This document shows, in pieces, positions 1 through 11,344 of a stretch of DNA of 64,000 nt. Both the position numbers and the translations under genes were made by a program. Every line of letters starts with the position of its first letter. Positions within the stretch are counted from its first letter, which is position 1. The stretch lies in assembly GCA_018398815.1 (NCBI GenBank), contig CM031601.1, positions 35,942,353-36,006,352 of the forward strand. Reading direction: 5' to 3'. The notes under the pieces are model-generated. The model was not told the origin of the DNA, searched no databases, and saw only the letters and a program-made list of their open reading frames with translations. Source of the DNA: Conus ventricosus. Taxonomy: Eukaryota > Mollusca > Gastropoda > Neogastropoda > Conidae.

Positions 1-1734
1 AATGAGTTTATAAGGAAGGTACAAATCAATACTCTACAACCTGCTGTCGGGAGAGATCGGGAAAGCCCAAACTCGAAATAGGCCTTAGCTGCCAAAACGA
101 TCATAGTGGTGTTGTTACCGCGGCGTGTGTATGCTGTGTGCTCACACAATATGCACCTCCTATCACCCGTGGCACATCAAGCAAGCGGCAAACCAGCTTG
201 CATGGCAACTACAGCACCGTTCAGCTATTGATAACGCCATGATCGATTCTGGCAGCAGCAACAGCGGCAACTCTAGCCTATTTATAACCAGTAGATTATT
301 CTAGAACATTCGATATATGACGCATAGCACAATCACCCAAAACAGCTCTAGACATGTCTCCCGCGTGTAAACCCCTTATCAAATCAAGTGCTGGGCTTAA
401 ATCACGTGACATTTTTGTTGTTAGCAACCTGTATTAACTGTCTCGCCATTTCACATTGGAGGGTTGTGCTGTGCAGACGTGCGAGAGAGTGATTGTGCTC
501 TGCAGACGTGCGAGAGAAGTGATTTTTATACCAAAAATATTTATGTCTCAAGACAGCATTTCTTCAGAATTAGAGAGAGAACTTCTGGAATCGCAAGTTG
601 CTCATCAAAATTTATTAGATTTCTCAACACAGCCATCAACTTTAATTCTACCTGACATGGATCAAGCTTCTACTTTTCAACAAGCTCAAATCTCCCATTA
701 CCTACCCCAACACCAACAGAATTGTGGACTGAAGAAGAAAAGAATACTTTACATGAAAATATAAGATACTTTGAAAAATGATTGAAGTAGCTCGTAAAGC
801 AGAGAGAAGGTCCACAAAAACTGCCGAAACAGCCCAAAAAATCTCTTTTACAATTGTTTAAAGAAAAGGAAGGAAAAAAGTAAAAGCAGGAAAGAGATGA
901 CCAATCATGAGCTGCATAACTATCTTGCATCAAATCAAGCAGATATTAACTTAACAATTTCAAGAGAAACGTTTTCTGAACACCTTTTGCAGAACATTTG
1001 ATGAAAACGAAATTGTGGCAAGGTTGCAAAAGGGAGTTAAAAATGTAAAGAAACAGGATGCCCAAACGATGATGATTTACATCCAGTTTGGGAACTTTTT
1101 AAAACCTGTGCAAAAAATGGTTTGATGAGCAAGGAAAGAAGGTAGGATTGCTCAAACTGGGCACAATGGCTTAAAGAGAAATGTGATTATTCTGATGATC
1201 ATGCACGCAAATTGCGTGCTATTGCAAAGATCCTTTTTGGATATCCACAGTTTTTCACTGTTGGTCTTCCCATGAGGTATATTTCTGGCAAGTTAAAACA
1301 GATTACTTCCATGTTGCAAGTCCCTGAATTTAGGGGGTATTGGTCACGCCCTCTCACACTACCAAAAACTGATCAGCTCCAAGCTTCCCAATAAAGTAAA
1401 AGGTTAATGCTGACAAGTTTTGTGAACTACTGACGGTTGGAATGACGCGGTTTTAAAACAGAAACAGCTATAAAATAACCACCTGTCTGTCAAGTTTTCT
1501 GAACTACTGTGACGTGCTTCTAAAAATAGTAATGGTTACGCGTAACCGCTTGGCAAACATTTCTCCTGAAAACCTGCTTCAACGCCCTGCACACCTTCTT
1601 TTAGGCTGCCTTTTCAGGCGGCCGCGAAGAACTTTGAAAAGGTCCTGTGATTTATTCAGGACTTTGATAAGTGCTTTTGGCGGCTGTCTCGAATTTACGT
1701 CGTTCAAGTGGTCAAGCACCTCAGAAAGCCCGCC
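1..1734 (+). repeat. Copy 1 of a 1.7-kb direct repeat unit
   Basis: This stretch recurs in the same direction at 2717-4530. The shared landmarks are the start around TATAAGGAAGGTACAAATCA, the CACGTGAC box near 404 and 3133, the MSQDS coding start near 543 and 3280, and the GGTTACGCGTAACC palindrome near 1533 and 4338. Copy 1 is clean and copy 2 is corrupted. The unit ends where the 38-bp minisatellite begins. It holds one broken gene on + (543-1394). I see no terminal repeats or target duplication, so whether it is mobile or a segmental duplication is open. Confidence 0.75.
543..1394 (+). pseudogene. Broken gene of unknown function, about 280 codons
   Basis: The reading starts at ATG 543 (MSQDSISSELEREL) and must change frame several times. 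Later segments read TELWTEEEKNTLHENIRYF near 720, KEMTNHELHNYLASNQADI near 895 and the clean C-terminal stretch at 1212-1394. That last segment contains DHARKLRAIAKILFGYPQF, then a short helix-like KLKQITSML and a final YW pair. Stops and frameshifts separate the pieces, so no intact product is possible here. The N-terminal part is rich in E, Q and S; the C-terminal part looks like a compact helical domain. I do not recognise the family with certainty. It resembles uncharacterised invertebrate repeat-encoded proteins, but this is a weak impression. Confidence 0.45.
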
Positions 1735-2345
1735 CCAAGAGTCCAGGGGGGGAAACCTACCCCCGGGGGAAATGGGCCGGGAACCCCAATGGGGTTCCCG
1801 GGGAAAACCAACCCCAAAGGGGAGAGGGGCCATTTTCCCTAGGGGTTTGGGGTCTAGGGGAAACGTACCCAGAGTAAGAAGCACGCAAGGGTCTAGGGGA
1901 ACCAACCCAGAGTGGACACGCTAGGGGGTTCCAGGGGAAGCTACACAGAGGGGGGCCGCAATGGGGTCCAGCGGAACCTACCCACAGTGGGGCGCGCTAG
2001 GGGTTTTCTGGGAACCAAACCCAGAGTGAAGCATGCACGTTGGGGGGGTCCCGTGGCCCCCATACCCTCCCCCACTCGGGGTGGGTTTTCCCCGGGACCC
2101 TATAGCGTCCCCCCCAACTCGGGTAGGTTCCTTGGCCCCCCAAAAGCGTCCCCCACTCTAGATATTTCCCCCGGGACCCCATACCCGTCCCCACTCTGGT
2201 GGGTTTTCCCCAAGCCCCCCATAGCATGCTCCCCATTTGGGGTTAGGTTCCACTGGACCCCATACTTTTTCCCCACTCGGGGTGGGTTCCACTGGTTTCC
2301 TTTAGCAGGGCCCCACGTTCGGTGGGTTTTCCCAGAGAATGAAAA
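1735..2345. repeat. 38-bp minisatellite, head-to-head inverted patch
   Basis: Degenerate copies of the unit seen cleanly at 22360-26998 (GGGGTCCAGTGGAACCTACC plus CAGAGTGGGGCACGCTAT). From about 1735 to 2040 the copies read forward (AACCTACC, GAGTGG, CACGCTA). From about 2055 to 2340 they read as the reverse complement (GGTAGGTTCC, CCCCACTC, TATAGCGT). The switch lies within about 15 bases near 2045. Bases are distorted by G and C runs. Confidence 0.75.
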
Positions 2346-2716
2346 AATTTTTTCGTTAAACAACCCCCAACCCAGGGTTTTTTTTGGCCCAAAAACCCCC
2401 CCTTTCACATACAAATAAACCGTCCATCACAGGGCCCTTTTTGGGCCCAAAAATTTTAAACCCCCTTTTTTAAAAAAAATTTAAACACTAAAAAAAACAG
2501 AAAAAATTTTGAACGTAATTACCCTTTAAAAAAGGGGGTTTTTCCGTTAGAAAAACATGGGTAACGGAAAAAAGGGATATTACATTCTCTCCCATAATAA
2601 AAAAATTTAAAGGGGTTTACACCCACGCCCCTCAATTTTCCAGCGCTATTAAAAAAATTTAGAAAAAAAAAAAACCCTAGTTTTTTACTTGATTAGTTAT
2701 TTTTTATATTTAATAA
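2346..2716. other. Low-complexity corrupted sequence, no gene seen
   Basis: Runs of A, T, C and G dominate. No coding, repeat or regulatory feature can be supported. It bridges the inverted minisatellite patch and the second copy of the 1.7-kb unit. Confidence 0.5.
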
Positions 2717-4530
2717 AGTTTATAAGGAAGGTACAAATCAATACCAACAACCTGCTGCCCGGGAGAGATGGGGAAACCCCAAAAAACTCGAAATGGTTTT
2801 TAACCCTGCCAAAACATAAATAGGGTGTTTTTTTTACCGCGCTGTGTATGCTGTGTCTCACACAAAAAGCACCTCCTATCACCCCAAAAAACCAACCCCC
2901 AACCCGGAAAAAACCAGCTTGAAATGGCAACTAAAAAGCCCCGTTCGCTATTGATAACGCCTTTATCAAATCTGGCAGCAGCAACAGGGGAAACCCTCAA
3001 AGCCTAATTTAAAAACCAGAAGTTTAAATTCTAAACATTCGATATATGACCCCCCTAGCACAATCACCCAAAACAACCTAGACATGACCCCCCGTGTAAA
3101 CCCCTTATCAAATCAAGTGGGGGGTTTAAATCACGTGACATTTTTGTTTTTAGAAACCCCCTGTATTAACTGCCGCCATTTCAAAAGGGAAAGGGTTTGT
3201 GCTGGCAGACGTGCGGAGAGTGATTGTCCCTCTGCGGGACGGGGCCCGAGAGAATTTTTTTTAAACCAAAATTTTTAAATGTCTCAAGACAGCATTTCTT
3301 CAGAATTAAGAGAAGCCTTCGGGAATCGCAAGTTGCCCCATAAATTTTTTTAATAATTTCCCCAACCCAAAACCCTCAATTTTAATTTCTACCTAAACAT
3401 GGATCAAGCTTTTTTAACTTTTCAAAACCCCAAAAAATCTCCCATTACCCCACCCCAAAAACCAAAAAAAAGGGGCCTGAAGAAGAAAAGAATACTTTAC
3501 AGGAAAATATAAGATATTTTAAAAAAAAATTGTTTTAAGTAGCTCGTAAAGCAAGAGGAAGGCCACAAAAACGCCGAAACCCCCAAAAAACCCAAACTTT
3601 TAAAATTTGGTTTAAAAAAAAGGAAAGGGAAAAAAAAGAAAAAAGGGGAAAAAGAGATGACCAATCATGGCGCATAACTATCTTTCATAAAAAATCAAGC
3701 AAAAAAAAACTTAAAAAATTTCAAGAAAAAAACGTTTTCTGAACACCTTTTTTGAGAAAAAATTTGATAAAACAAAATTGTGGCAAGGTTGCAAAAGGGG
3801 ATTTTAAAAATGTAAAGAAACAGGATCCCCCAAACGATAAAAGATTACATCCTTTTTTGGGGGAATTTTTTTAAACCTTTGGGGCCAAAAATGGTTTGGA
3901 TGAGCAAAGGAAAGAAGGTGGGGTTTTTGCTAAAAAACGGGGCAAAAAGGGCTTAAAGGGGAAATGTGAAAAATTCTGAGAACAGCACGAAAAAATTGGG
4001 CCCTATTGAAAAGACCCTTTTTTTGGATCCCACAGTTTTTCACTGTTGGTCTTCCCAGAGTAAATTTCGGAAAGGGTTAAAAAACAGTTTTATTCCATGT
4101 TCCAAGCCCCTTTAAATTTTTAAGGGGGTTTTGGGTCCCCGGCCCTCTCACACTCCCAAAAAACTGATCAGCCCCCAAGTTTCCCAAAAAAGGGAAAGGG
4201 TTAAAATCCCTTGAAAAGTTTTTTGAACTACTCCGGTGGAAAAGACCCCGGTTTTTTAAACAAAAACCCGCTATAAAAACCACCTGTTTTTGTCAAGTTT
4301 TCTAAAACTACTGTGACGTGCTTCTAAAAATAGAAAATGGTTACGCGTAACCGCTTGGAAAATTTTTCCCTCCAAAAAACCGCTTAAAAAACCCCCCAAA
4401 CCCCTTTCCTTTTTGGGGTTCCCTTTTTCCCCGGGCGGCCGCCAAAGGAACTTTGAAAATGGCCCCGGGGATTTATTAAATTTTTGAAAAGTGTTTTTGG
4501 GGGGCTGTCTCGAAAAAACGCGTTCAAGTG
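2717..4530 (+). repeat. Copy 2 of the 1.7-kb unit, corrupted
   Basis: Collinear with 1-1734 over its whole length, but short mixed words have been turned into homopolymers. For example GATGAAAACGAAATTGTGG in copy 1 corresponds to a form with runs of A near 3762. The coding segment of copy 1 is recognisable at about 3280-4190 but unreadable as protein. Length is about 5% greater than copy 1, as expected from inserted homopolymer bases. Confidence 0.75.
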
Positions 4531-4835
4531 CGAACCAAAAAAACCCCCTTTTCCCCCAAAAGCCCCTTCCCTGTCTTTTGTTTGAATGATTCCCGTGGGG
4601 TGTGTGTTGTTGTGTGTGGTTGGGGGGTGTGTGTGTGTGTGTGGGGTGTGTGGGGTGCCCTACAAGAGAAGTGCTTTGGAATGAAAGAGGGGGAGAGAGG
4701 TGGAGAAAAAGACAGCCCGACAAAGAGGGAAAAACAAAAACAGACAACAGACGACAAGACGAAAAGACAGACAAAACAGCCAGAACAGAGAGAAAAGTGG
4801 GATAAAGGGGGGGGGAGAAGAAACTTTTTTAATTA
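4531..4835. repeat. GT microsatellite and purine-rich simple repeat
   Basis: (GT)n with G runs at about 4598-4655, followed by AGA/GACA-rich purine sequence to about 4810. The long open frames across it are composition artefacts. Confidence 0.7.
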
Positions 4836-5254
4836 ATTTTTTTAATTTAAATTTTATTTCGGGTTTAAAAAGGAAGCCCGAAGACTTTAAAAAAAAAGCT
4901 TACTAATATACTTTACAATTAAATTTGGGGAAAGGGCCATAGAGAAGAGTTAAGGGGAGAAGGTTTGAAAAAACCCAATTACTGTCTTTTTAATCACATA
5001 AATATAAAAACCCAGGGTAAGCGGGCCAAACAGGGAAATCCCAAAGATTCTAGGCCCCAAACCCAAGCAAAAAGTTGGTTGCCATTTTAGTTGATTATAT
5101 GGCTTCAAAAGTTTTAAAAAACAAAACTTTTCAACCCCCCTTTCCCGGGGGTAATTTTTTTTGCAAAAAATAAAGAAAAGGTTTGGGGATTAAAAAAGGG
5201 CTTTTAAAAACCACTAAATTTAACAAAAAAAATTTTAAAATTTATTTTAGTTAA

Positions 5255-5620
5255 AAAAATGGCTGCCAAACTCATTAATTTGGGATTTAAAAAAATTTTG
5301 TAATAAACCAAATTGGGCGAAAAAAAGGAAAGTACTAAACTTTAATTTTGGAAAAAAGGGGTTTAGAAAGGATGAAAAATAAAAAAAGATTGAAAAGGAC
5401 CTTTTCAAACGAAAAAAAGAAAGGGTTAAAAAATTGTTTTTAAGTGAATTTGGTTTTGAAAAAGGATGTAAAAAATTTTTAAAAAAAAAATAAAGGGGAA
5501 ACTTTTTAAAACCGAAGCAATCAAAGGGAAAAACAAGACTTTTGGTAGAAAAACCCAAAAAAATTAGAAAGGTAAAAAAGTAAGGAAAACCCGTGCCCTG
5601 AAGTTTGAAAACGCTTGGGT
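5255..5620 (+). pseudogene. Polinton small gene upstream of PolB (copy A)
   Basis: The start matches the copy C gene at 55534 (ATG, G/ACTGCCA/GC, ACTCATTAA-like). Every frame is then interrupted by A and T runs. It directly precedes PolB, as in copy C. Function unknown; see the entry at 55534. Confidence 0.5.
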
Positions 5621-5719
5621 TTAAAGAATAAAAGGTTTTTTCCCTTACTTTTTTTTTAAACTTTTTTTTTTTTTTAATTTAAACGAAAAATTTTTGTGGC
5701 TTTAAAAATGCCCAACCCA

Positions 5720-8700
5720 AAAGGGAAAATTTTGGGAGGAGGGAAAACTAATAAAAATGGAAAAAAATTTTAATTTTTGGGAAGGCCCAAACCCAAAAAG
5801 GCAATATTTTGGTGAAGTAGACTAAATTTTAAATTAACCCCAAAAAATGTTCTTTAAACTTTGGCAAAAACGCAATCTCTAAAATCCCGGGAAGTCTCTT
5901 CAGATGGAGCCCCCAGTAAAATTTCTGTTGACCTTCTGATTGATTTTTAAACGCCTGGAAAGTAAAAAGGAATTTTGGGGTTTAAACAAAACAGAAAGAA
6001 GAAAACACAATCCCGACTTTTAACTCTAACTGGGCCAAAATTAAAAGCTTACACATTTTAAACCCAAAGCAAGGAGGGGGAAAATTTAAAGGGGTTTCTG
6101 GCTGGCCCTGAAGGGACAGCCCTTTGAAATCAAATTAAAAAAAACCCAAATTTTTTAACCTATGGGTTGGCAATTCTTACCTTCCTCTTCCAAAAATTTA
6201 AAAGTTAAAACGAGCATTTTTTAAAAAAACCCAAATTCGCCCAGCATGTTTTTTTTATGGGTGGGGTTTTAGCAAAATTTAAAACCTTTTAAAAAACATG
6301 CAAACAGATTTTTCAAAAATATAAAACAATTTTAAGCAAGAGCCTAAACCTTTGATAACAAAACCCTTTCCCAGTGAGAATGAAAGTATATCTCATTTTT
6401 GAAGAGCCAAACAAACCAATCACCGAAAACGTTACACAGGGTCGTAGTAGAAAATCAAGGGGCCCAAAGGGATTTTTTCCCAACCCCCCTTTTTTTAGGA
6501 ACCGCTTAAACAAAAAAGTAAAATTTTATACTGTTTGCAGTTTGGGAAAAAGAGCCATTATGTAATAACCCGGAAAAATAAGCAGACTTATGGTTTTTCC
6601 CTCAAAGGAAAAAAGCTAAAAAAGGGTTTTGGGGTAAAGGTGTCTGGTTAGTCCCCCAACTATAGAACGGGCACCCCGGGTAAAAAGGGAACCCAAATTT
6701 GAAAAATTTTTTGAAAGCGGGTAAAACCAAACGCCTCAAACCAAAAACCCAGGGTCTAAAGTTATTTTTAAAAAATTAAACACAAAATAAAAATGACCCC
6801 AAAAAATACGGGGTTTTAAATCTGACTTTGAAACGCTTTTTTCCCGCAGTACTACGGTCCACAACACCCAAGAAAAAAAAAACAACCTTAAAACCCCCAT
6901 CAGACGCTTATGCGTTTATTTTTTGTTGGGGTCAAAAAGGGCCCCAAAAAACACAAAACCCCGGGAGTTTAAAAAGGGGCCCCCCCAACGCACTAGTAGA
7001 TTTTTAGGGGCAGTTTGAAACAATTTTCGAAATTTAACTACTCCAACAAAATAAATTTTTCAGACATTGTTATGCCCTCCTGAAGACCAAAAAACGTTAT
7101 GACTCATCTACACACTGCTGGATTTGTGGCTTAGAGCTAACACCTAACAGAAAAGACGTGACAGAAAGAACCACGATCACTTTACGGAAATTTCAAAAGG
7201 GGCGCCCCACAAAAAATTTGTAATCTTCAATTTAAAGGGTTAAACCCAAAGACAGGGAAAATGCCTACCCTTCTTTCATAATTTAACGAGGTTTAACGTT
7301 TCCCTCTTTTCCCTCATGAAAAGCAGTAAATTTTCCTAAATTTAAAGGGGGGGTTCCCTGCTTTGCACAATCTTCGAAAAGAAAATGACTTTTTAACCAT
7401 TGACTTTTTAAACCTTTTATGACTCACCCAACATCTGAGGGGGAGTTTAAAAAGTTAGGGGGGATCTAAAAACAAGATTTTCCCAAATTTTCACTAAAAA
7501 ATACTTTGCCCCAACTTTAGGCAAAAAGGGGAGTTTCCCCTTTTTAAAATCCATAAACCTCGGGGGATAGGTTTGAACGAAGCCCTTACTTCCCCCTAAA
7601 GGCGCTTTCTTTTCTAGCCCTTTAGGGGCAAAGATATAACTAAAGCCGACAAAGAATACCACAGAAAGCCGGACGAAATACACTGGGGGAAACGAGGGTG
7701 ATTATAAAGACGTATTTTTTGGGGCGGGACAGTGTTTTTTAAAGCAGCTTTTTTCAAAATTTAACAGATCTACAAAAGAAAAAATTACGTCTAGACTAAA
7801 TCACATTACATTTTGCCCCGGGTTTTAATTTTGGGATGCTTTCTTAAAGCCCCTACAAACATCCAGTTTTGACTTAATTTTCTGACCCAACCCAAAACCC
7901 CAGATGAGGAAGACGGGCTGAGGGGAGGAAATGGGAAAGGGCCTCACACCCTTACTGTAAACCCAAATAACAATTATTTAGCCAAATTAAAAACCCCACA
8001 AAAACCAAACCAACAATCTAATGTCTTAGACCCTAAAAAACTGAAAGGAAAGGGCAAAGAGTAAACCGCTTCCACTGAGAAACTTTAAAATTTTAAAAAG
8101 GGGCCCTCATAAATGTCAATACTGGGGTTAATAGGGTTGTCACAGCTTCCGCCTTTAATAATCCAAGGGGGACAAAACTTGGAATTAGCCCTTAAAATAC
8201 CCCTAAAGAACTAAAACGATGTCCATAACGTTTTACCCACTACCCCCGGGGAAAGATTAAAGATGGGGGCCCCATTAAAACCTCCTAAACTTGTGCCTAA
8301 TCCTTAGGAAAAAAAACTAAATATGTGTGCCATTAAAGACTCCAATTTTTTTAAAACCTAAGAAAACACAAAGTTTGACGGGCCTTTCACAGAAAAATTT
8401 TATCTTTGTCAAGACCCCTTTATGGGGCCCAATACATCAAGAAGAATACGGGATCTTGGGAACTAAAGCCACTGAGCTTCAGAAAAAGATTTCCCTTTAA
8501 ACTAAATAAAACAACAGCGTTTTGGCAAAACTAGGGAAAATCCCCACAAACAAAAGTGTTAAATTTTTAAGTTACAAAAAAAAAACCAAAGAAAATTTTA
8601 ATTTTTGCCCAAAAAACCCTAACTATCAAGACTTTAGAAGATTTAACGACAGCCGGGTTTGGGAAATTGGGGATGAAAAAAAAGGGAAAGTTAATTTGGG

Positions 8701-9368
8701 CCCAACCGGGTTTTTATGGGGTTTTTAAACCCAATTAGATTTTGCCCAAAGTTATTGAGGGTTAAAATTTTTCAGTACCCCCCTTTAAACCGCGAAAAAG
8801 CCCTTTTAAACACAGCCCAACTGAATTTTTTTTTTTGGATGTTCCAACGAAGATTTTTATAAGACTTAGAAACAGAATTAGCAAAAAGGAACTAAAGGGG
8901 AGGGAAACGACACATGCGACTTTTTCCAAAAGACTTTGTTTTAACTTTCAACTGTAAACAAGAAAGAAATTGGGAAAAAATGAAGGTGAACACAAGGGGA
9001 CAGTTATAAAAAAGAAATGTTGGGTTTTGGGGCAAAGATGTACAGCTTTTGCCAGCCAGATTTTTGGTAATAAGAAGGCAAAAGGGAAAAATAAAAAATT
9101 TTTGCCCAAAAAAAAATTTTAAAATTTTTCCCACACAACAACAAGAAAAGCTCTCTTTAAAAACAAATTTTTTTAAAACACAAAAAAATTAAAAAAAAAT
9201 CTTCGCTCTACTCTTCTCAAGTAAACAAAACCCTGCGTTAACAAAAAACCAAAATTCTCAAACCCAATAAAAAGGGGAATTTTAAACGTCAGTTCTGACT
9301 TTCATATCTGTGGGGCATGGAGAATTTTTAAAAGAATAACTTGACAAAACTTGGCTTGTATTTTCTTA
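5720..9368 (+). pseudogene. Protein-primed DNA polymerase B, Polinton type (copy A)
   Basis: Nucleotide landmarks shared with copy C place this gene: the exonuclease-I region near 6824-6880 (GACTTTGAA followed by CAGTACTACGGTCCACAACA), the CxxC/DHDH zinc-binding insert near 7110-7230, and the C-terminal end near 9340-9368. Replication of the element by a protein-primed mechanism is the known role of this family. Homopolymer corruption leaves no frame longer than about 80 codons, so it is annotated as non-functional as written. The length matches copy C (about 3.4 kb). Confidence 0.65.
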
Positions 9369-9604
9369 AAAAAACCAAACTAAACTTATTTAAAAAACCC
9401 TTTAAACAAAACAAAAATTTAAAACCAAACCAAGAATTAAAATTTTGGGAACCCAAAACTAGAAATTTAAAACCCAAGAATTTTTTTTTTTTTTGCACTT
9501 AACTTGAAAATTTATTTCCAAAAAACCAAAAAAGTACTTTCTAAACTAATTTTAACTTGTACTTTTCTAGTTTTTAATTTTGCCCTTTATTTATTTCTTA
9601 AAAA
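9369..9604. repeat. AT-rich spacer between convergent Polinton genes (copy A)
   Basis: Counterpart of the AAGTACTAGTTAGGTTCTTA-type repeats at 48826-49012 and 59301-59564. It separates the ends of PolB and the minus-strand membrane-protein gene. Corruption hides most repeat units; TTAACTTGTACTTTTCTAG near 9551 is still clear. Confidence 0.5.
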
Positions 9605-10073
9605 CTATTCCATAGAAAATGGATCTCCTGCGGGAGGTTTGCTCTTTTTTTTTGGGCAGAATTTGGGTTCTTTTTCTTTTACTGGGGGGCCTTTGCATTT
9701 TGGTTGTTGGGTTTTGGTTTTTTTAAAGGTTTTTTGTATTTTCCCCAAAACCACCCCCAGCAAAAACCAGCAGCCCCCAAATACATAATGAAACATCTTA
9801 CGTTTGATTGTGATGTTTTTAAATTTTGTGTTTGTTGTTGTTTTTTGTTTTTTGGTGGCGGCGGTTTTGTATTACTACCCAAAAAATTTTTTTTTTTCCC
9901 TGTTTGGGTTTTTGCTTTTTGCAGTCGTTCCTTTCAGCTATTTTACGCCCACCCTCAACACTCCGGGGACTTTTAATTTAAGTAACAATACCACTTGGGG
10001 TCCATTTCACTTTGTGGTACATTCTGCCCTGCGGGGGGCCTGGGGCCTGCCTGTGGCGTCTTCTCGCCACTTT
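9605..10073 (-). pseudogene. Polinton single-TM protein gene (copy A)
   Basis: The minus strand ends with the codons for DPFSME and a stop at 9605-9607, exactly as in copies B and C. The start region near 10073 has lost its ATG through a base change in the T run. It is convergent with PolB and its start overlaps the end of the next minus-strand gene. Described at 48406-48805. Confidence 0.5.
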
Positions 10074-10099
10074 TTTTATTGCGTTTAAATTTAATATGA

Positions 10100-10543
10100 T
10101 AAAAAATTAAAATGAAAAAAAGTAATTAACCCCATGATGAAGGGGCCCATAAAAATGCCCAAATCGGGAAATACATTCAAAAATGCAAGTTTTCTAGCGA
10201 CTTTTTTAAAAACCCGGGATCTTTGAAAGTCTTTTTAAATCTTCTTCTGAATAAACCCGGGCGCCATTTACAAAACAACTTGGGCTATGACAAATTTCAT
10301 TGTCTCCCAAAAACCGATCAAAACCTTTTTTTGATCCTAGCGGGTGCTTCTACCTAGCGATACTTTCTCAACGCCCGATGTAAAACAGTTTTTGGATCTG
10401 TTTCAATACTTAGTTCAGTGCCAAAAATACTGTCTATTTTTTCCACAAAAACCAAAATTTATAAACTTTCTTTATGGGCAGGGGGCTGTTTTGAGAAAGT
10501 CCTGCTTGCTCCTCCCATTTTAAATTATTTTCGTCCAATCCTT
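10100..10543 (-). pseudogene. Polinton conserved gene, MDCDELL type (copy A)
   Basis: Matches copy B 46104-46280 plus 48120-48467 at nucleotide level. GATGAAGGGGCCCATA near 10137 mirrors the segment that encodes CPFIMG in copy B. No intact frame remains. Direction and neighbours are as in copy C. Confidence 0.45.
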
Positions 10544-10585
10544 TTAAAAAGCAATAAAAAATAATATAATATTTTTTAAAACCCA

Positions 10586-10800
10586 ATGATTTTAAAAAAC
10601 GCGGGTTTAAATTTAAAGTATTTGGCCCCTATCTTGGTGTTAAAAGTTTTTTTAAAAACCCTTTGAAAAAATCTTTTAAAAGGGAAAAACCACCCAACAG
10701 GGGGAAGAAGAAGATTCCCCAAAAAATTTGTTGCAACTTTACTTTTACTTTAACAAAAAAAGTTTTATATGAAAAAAAGCCATAGACAGCCTTTCGAAAT
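10586..10800 (+). pseudogene. Polinton small membrane protein, MSLTLVN type (copy A)
   Basis: ATG at 10586 after an A-rich leader, then sequence collinear with copy C 60512-60722 and the reverse of copy B 45837-46064. It shares most of the stretch encoding PIVGVIVYSTLAK, though a run of A and T breaks the frame. First of three small genes between PolB and integrase. Confidence 0.45.
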
Positions 10801-10840
10801 TTTAAATTTTTTTAAAATTTTTTTTTTGGGTTAAAAAAAG

Positions 10841-11063
10841 ATGGTAAAAAAAGTTTATCAATAAAAATTTACCACTCTGCTGAATTAGCGGCCTTAGAAA
10901 AAGGCTATAGCTTGTTAGCAAAAAACATTTTTAAAAAATGAAGGGCTGACCTGGGAAATTTAGAAAATTGAATTTTTGTTAAGGTTAATTTTTAATTACT
11001 CAGGGTTTGCCTCAAAAGACTTTTTTTTTGTTACCGGGGGGTTTAATTCCCAGAAAATTTTAG
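10841..11063 (+). pseudogene. Polinton small membrane protein, MSEKKII type (copy A)
   Basis: ATG at 10841 is followed by codons for K-rich and IINT-like residues and a recognisable GGCTATAGC (GYS) and CTCAAAAGACTTT (SKDF) pair, in the same order as copy B 45602-45829. Frame broken. Confidence 0.45.
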
Positions 11064-11110
11064 TTCATAGAAAGTTTAAATTTTCATAAAAAAATTTAAT
11101 TTAAAAAAAG

Positions 11111-11340
11111 ATGGCAGGAGTGGGTTAGAGGGTAGGAAAAAAGCTATTGTTTAATGCTTTAGCCTTCTCGGAAAAAATTACATGTTTAGTAAATTGGGTC
11201 CAAAAAAGAGAGAGAACGCCATCCCCCGGAAATAAAAATTTTTTAGCCAAGGCAAGAAAACGTTTAAAAACGAGAAAAGACGATTTTTTTGCCACTTAGA
11301 TTTTTAATAAAAATAATTAAAAAAAGGAACTTTTTAGTGC
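11111..11340 (+). pseudogene. Polinton gene MSGLVLM type, 5' part (copy A)
   Basis: ATG at 11111 (ATGGCAGGAGTGGGTTAGAG) aligns with copy C 61019. The match ends near 11340 at a sequence corresponding to the middle of the gene; the remainder has been replaced by the insertion that follows. Confidence 0.45.
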
Positions 11341-11344
11341 GAAA

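Noticed and set aside
4271..4906. Frames of 68-167 codons around the GT and purine repeat
   Set aside because: Composition artefacts of simple repeats and corrupted sequence.
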